In this document: one piece after another, positions 62,101 through 64,000 of the stretch
Layout: every line of letters begins with the position of its first letter
Numbering within the stretch: position 1 is the first letter of the stretch
DNA from: Alloalcanivorax mobilis
GTDB lineage: Bacteria > Pseudomonadota > Gammaproteobacteria > Pseudomonadales > Alcanivoracaceae
Length of the DNA stretch: 64,000 nucleotides
Direction: 5' to 3'
Assembly: GCF_002864685.1 (NCBI RefSeq)
Contig: NZ_NMQZ01000014.1
Location: forward strand, 48,144-112,143
Notes under the pieces: model-generated
Seen by the model: the letters and a program-made list of their open reading frames with translations, nothing else
What the model was told of the DNA's origin: nothing
Databases searched by the model: none
Program-made: the position numbers and the translations under genes

Positions 62101-63444
62101 ATGCTAAAAGATCCCGGTCCAACCCAACACGAGCTGGAGATGGTGACCCTGGAAGAGCTGGTGCCTTCCGATCACCTGCTCCGGCGCATTGATGCCATCG
62201 TCGATTTCTCATTCATTCGCGACGAAGTCCGCCACCTCTACTGCGACGACAACGGCCGCCCGGCGCTGGACCCGGTGGTGTTGTTCAAGGCGCTGTTCAT
62301 CGGCTATCTGTTTGGGATTCGCAGCGAGCGGCAGTTGGTGCGCGAGCTGCAAGTGAACGTGGCGTATCGCTGGTTCCTGGGGCTGCGGTTGACCGACAAA
62401 GTGCCGGACGCCTCGACCTTCAGCCAGAACCGGCGGCGCCGGTTCCGCGACAGCGACATCGCACAGAGGCTGTTTGACCGGATCGTGGAGCAAGCGATGG
62501 AGCGGGGCCTGGTGGGCGGTCGCATCCTGTACACCGACAGCACGCACATCAAGGCCAGCGCCAACCGGCATCACTATACGGTTGAAGACGTTGAGGTGAG
62601 CCCGCAAGCCTATCTGGCGGAGCTGGAAGAGTCGGTCACTGAAGACCGGGAGGCGCACGGAAAAAAGCCGCTGCCGCCTCGCCCCGAGGCGGAACCGGAG
62701 ACGGCGCGCAAAAAGATCAGTAAGACGGACCCGGACAGCGGGTACATGGTGCGAGAGGGCAAGCCCAAGGGGTTCTTCTACCTGGACCATCGCACGGTGG
62801 ACGCCAAGCACACGATCATCACGGACGTCCACGTGACGCCGGCGAGCGTGCACGACAGTGTGCCGTATCTGGAGCGGCTGGACCGTCAGAGCGAGCGGTT
62901 CGGGTTCGAGGTGGAAGCGGTGGGGCTGGACGCTGGGTACTTCACGGCGGCGATCTGCCAGGGTCTGGACAAGCGTGAACTGTATGGGGTGATCGGTTAC
63001 CGGCGGCCGAACAAGGCCAAGGGGATGATGGCTAAGCGGTTGTTCGTTTATGACGAGACGAACGATGTCTACCGCTGCCCGGAGGGGCAAGCGCTGCGCT
63101 ACGCGACCACCAACCGGCAGGGATACCGGCATTACCAATCGGACCCGGCTTGGTGCCGGAGCTGTCCGAGGCTGGCTGAGTGCACGCGCAACGACAAAAA
63201 GCAGAAGACGGTGACGCGTCATGTCTGGGAAGCGGCGAAGGAACGGGTCAATCGACACCGTCTGGAGTCGGAGGGGAAGCAGGTCTACGAGCGACGCAAG
63301 GAGACGGTGGAACGCAGCTTCGCGGACGCCAAGCAACTGCATGGGTACCGCTATGCGCGAATGCGGGGTCTGGCGGGGATGCGTGAGCAGGCGTTGCTGT
63401 CGGCGGCGGCGCAGAACTTGAAAAAGATGGCGTTGGCCGCCTGA
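62101..63444 (+). CDS. IS1182-family transposase
   Basis: 447 residues, intact. DDE residues are D146 (LYTDSTHIKAS), D277 (VGLDAGYF) and E404 (ETVERSFADAK). A CxxC-x5-C zinc-like cluster (C352, C355, C361) precedes the last motif. The frame has no internal stop or shift, so the element may still be active. Start ATG at 62101 has only a short AGGG before it. Confidence 0.93.
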   Translation: MLKDPGPTQHELEMVTLEELVPSDHLLRRIDAIVDFSFIRDEVRHLYCDDNGRPALDPVVLFKALFIGYLFGIRSERQLVRELQVNVAYRWFLGLRLTDKVPDASTFSQNRRRRFRDSDIAQRLFDRIVEQAMERGLVGGRILYTDSTHIKASANRHHYTVEDVEVSPQAYLAELEESVTEDREAHGKKPLPPRPEAEPETARKKISKTDPDSGYMVREGKPKGFFYLDHRTVDAKHTIITDVHVTPASVHDSVPYLERLDRQSERFGFEVEAVGLDAGYFTAAICQGLDKRELYGVIGYRRPNKAKGMMAKRLFVYDETNDVYRCPEGQALRYATTNRQGYRHYQSDPAWCRSCPRLAECTRNDKKQKTVTRHVWEAAKERVNRHRLESEGKQVYERRKETVERSFADAKQLHGYRYARMRGLAGMREQALLSAAAQNLKKMALAA

Positions 63445-63600
63445 AGGGTAGTCTCAAGGCGTTTTACCGGTCTAGTAAACGCCGCAGGCGACTTGCTCGT
63501 TCCCTAACGGCGACTCGTCCTTCCGGTTCGACCCTGGCTCCTCGAACCGGCCCGGCCCAAGAGTCCACTCTCCTGATCCACGGATCACCGCCCAGAAACG
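63445..63600. other. Non-coding 3' part of the IS
   Basis: Between the transposase stop and the right-end hairpin. It holds an inverted repeat CCGGTTCGA...TCGAACCGG (around 63516-63551). No gene is supported; a minus-strand open frame here is probably chance. Confidence 0.6.
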
Positions 63601-63627
63601 ACGAACCCCGCTCAAGGCGGGGTTCGT
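63601..63627. terminator. Hairpin inside the right IS end
   Basis: ACGAACCCCGC at 63601-63611 pairs perfectly with GCGGGGTTCGT at 63617-63627 around a 5-nt loop; it overlaps the start of the right inverted repeat. It may insulate the transposase from downstream sequence. Confidence 0.7.
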
Positions 63628-63637
63628 CAGCAACCTG

Positions 63638-63660
63638 AAGCCGCCTCCGGGCGGCTTTTT
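63638..63660 (+). terminator. gltA terminator, right copy with T run
   Basis: The right copy of the 20-bp stem AAGCCGCCTCCGGGCGGCTT is followed by six more T. This is the complete form of the gltA terminator, now separated from gltA by the IS. Confidence 0.85.
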
Positions 63661-64000
63661 TTTGGTTCATCGCGCTTTAGCGGGAATTGATTCAATGCCG
63701 ATCCATTTCCCATCGCCGCTGACGCCCTGTTGGGCGTTCTACTTGATTCGTGGCGTTGCCACTCACCCTTCGGGCCGCCTTCGGCGTTCCAGCCGCAAGC
63801 GGCTGGGCTTGCTTGTCCAAGAAAGTAGACACATCCCGCGCAGCGGGTGAACGCACGCAGTGCGGGCCGTAGGCCGAGGCGAAGCCCCTCTTTTTATGAA
63901 GAGAAGGAAGGACACCCCGTTGTGTCGCCCTTCGGGTTCCCGTCCTGTCTATGAAGGGAGACGGGAAATTGATGGCCGGGTCGGCGACGAGACGAGCCTG
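63658..64000. other. Structured intergenic sequence to window end
   Basis: 343 bp without a convincing gene. It is full of short palindromes (CGCCCTGTTGGGCG, CAGCCGCAAGCGGCTG, CCCGCGCAGCGGG). The stretch around CTTGCTTGTCCAAGAAAGTA resembles a repeat found at many loci in gammaproteobacteria; that resemblance is from memory. It may be part of a larger repeated element cut by the window edge. Confidence 0.5.

Larger units (their letters stand above)
62047..63637 (+). mobile_element. IS1182-family insertion sequence
   Basis: 1591 bp, bounded by inverted ends: CAGGTTGCTGAC at 62047-62058 and its complement at 63626-63637, extending imperfectly to about 19 bp. It is flanked by a 20-bp direct repeat of the terminator stem AAGCCGCCTCCGGGCGGCTT. 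Just inside each end is a hairpin (62059-62087; 63601-63627). It carries one intact transposase. IS1182 members are known for palindromic targets and variable, sometimes long, duplications. Confidence 0.9.

Noticed and set aside
63516..63560. tRNA-like sequence with GGTTCGA
   Set aside because: No full cloverleaf, anticodon stem or acceptor stem could be formed; only a single inverted repeat is present.
63464..63670. Short minus-strand open frame at the right IS end
   Set aside because: It spans the inverted repeat and the duplicated terminator, so it is a chance frame.

Overview
The window reads as a GC-rich gammaproteobacterial chromosome with mostly housekeeping genes. Gene order resembles Pseudomonas and especially Alcanivorax-type Oceanospirillales: leuC-leuD-leuB-asd-usg-fimV-truA-trpF-accD-folC-dedD-cvpA-purF-metZ, and sdhCDAB-sucAB-lpd-sucCD diverging from gltA. 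The placement near Alcanivoracaceae is inferred from synteny and composition, not from a database match.

Layout. 1-7.4 kb (minus): the helicase hrpB, cut by the left edge; an UndA/TenA-like putative diiron oxygenase; and a transglutaminase (TgpA)-DUF58-MoxR cluster. 7.5-27 kb (minus): biosynthesis of methionine, purines, fatty acids, folate, tryptophan, aspartate-family amino acids and leucine, with truA and the polar hub protein FimV. 27.4-31.7 kb: a LysR regulator diverging from leuC, an MFS transporter, aroC and prmB. 31.9-37.3 kb: an EVE-domain protein, an ammonium transporter behind a near-consensus sigma-54 promoter and coupled to an unknown gene, a dicarboxylate/acidic amino acid symporter, an SDR-fold protein with a broken catalytic triad, and a DUF2505-like protein. 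37.5-47.6 kb: two alpha/beta hydrolases, xthA, a voltage-sensor-like membrane protein, sixA, gpsA, htpG behind a sigma-32-like promoter, a TIGR01777 epimerase and an unknown membrane protein with two Sm/SH3-like repeats. 48-62 kb: a small PA3496-like protein, then the TCA block sucD-sucC-lpd-sucB-sucA and sdhB-sdhA-sdhD-sdhC (minus), with gltA divergent. 62.0-63.6 kb: an IS1182-family insertion sequence lying in the gltA terminator, followed by structured sequence without a clear gene.

The most unusual signal is a family of eleven intergenic elements. Seven-base-pair units are tandemly repeated in one arm and in inverted orientation in a second arm (two loci have a single arm). The heptad differs between loci (GACGCYR, TTTTCAG, TTTTAAC or CAGCGTG type), but both arms of one element use the same heptad. 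Four GACGCYR elements share a loop core, AGCCGCAA followed 13-14 nt later by GGGTTTTGA. Most elements start at, or a few bases after, a stop codon, with the same polarity relative to the upstream gene. At one locus the arms supply the C-terminal codons and stops of two convergent genes.

Functionally, the window combines central carbon metabolism (citrate synthase, 2-oxoglutarate dehydrogenase, succinyl-CoA synthetase, succinate dehydrogenase) with amino acid, purine and lipid precursor synthesis. No plasmid, prophage, CRISPR or defence genes were recognised.
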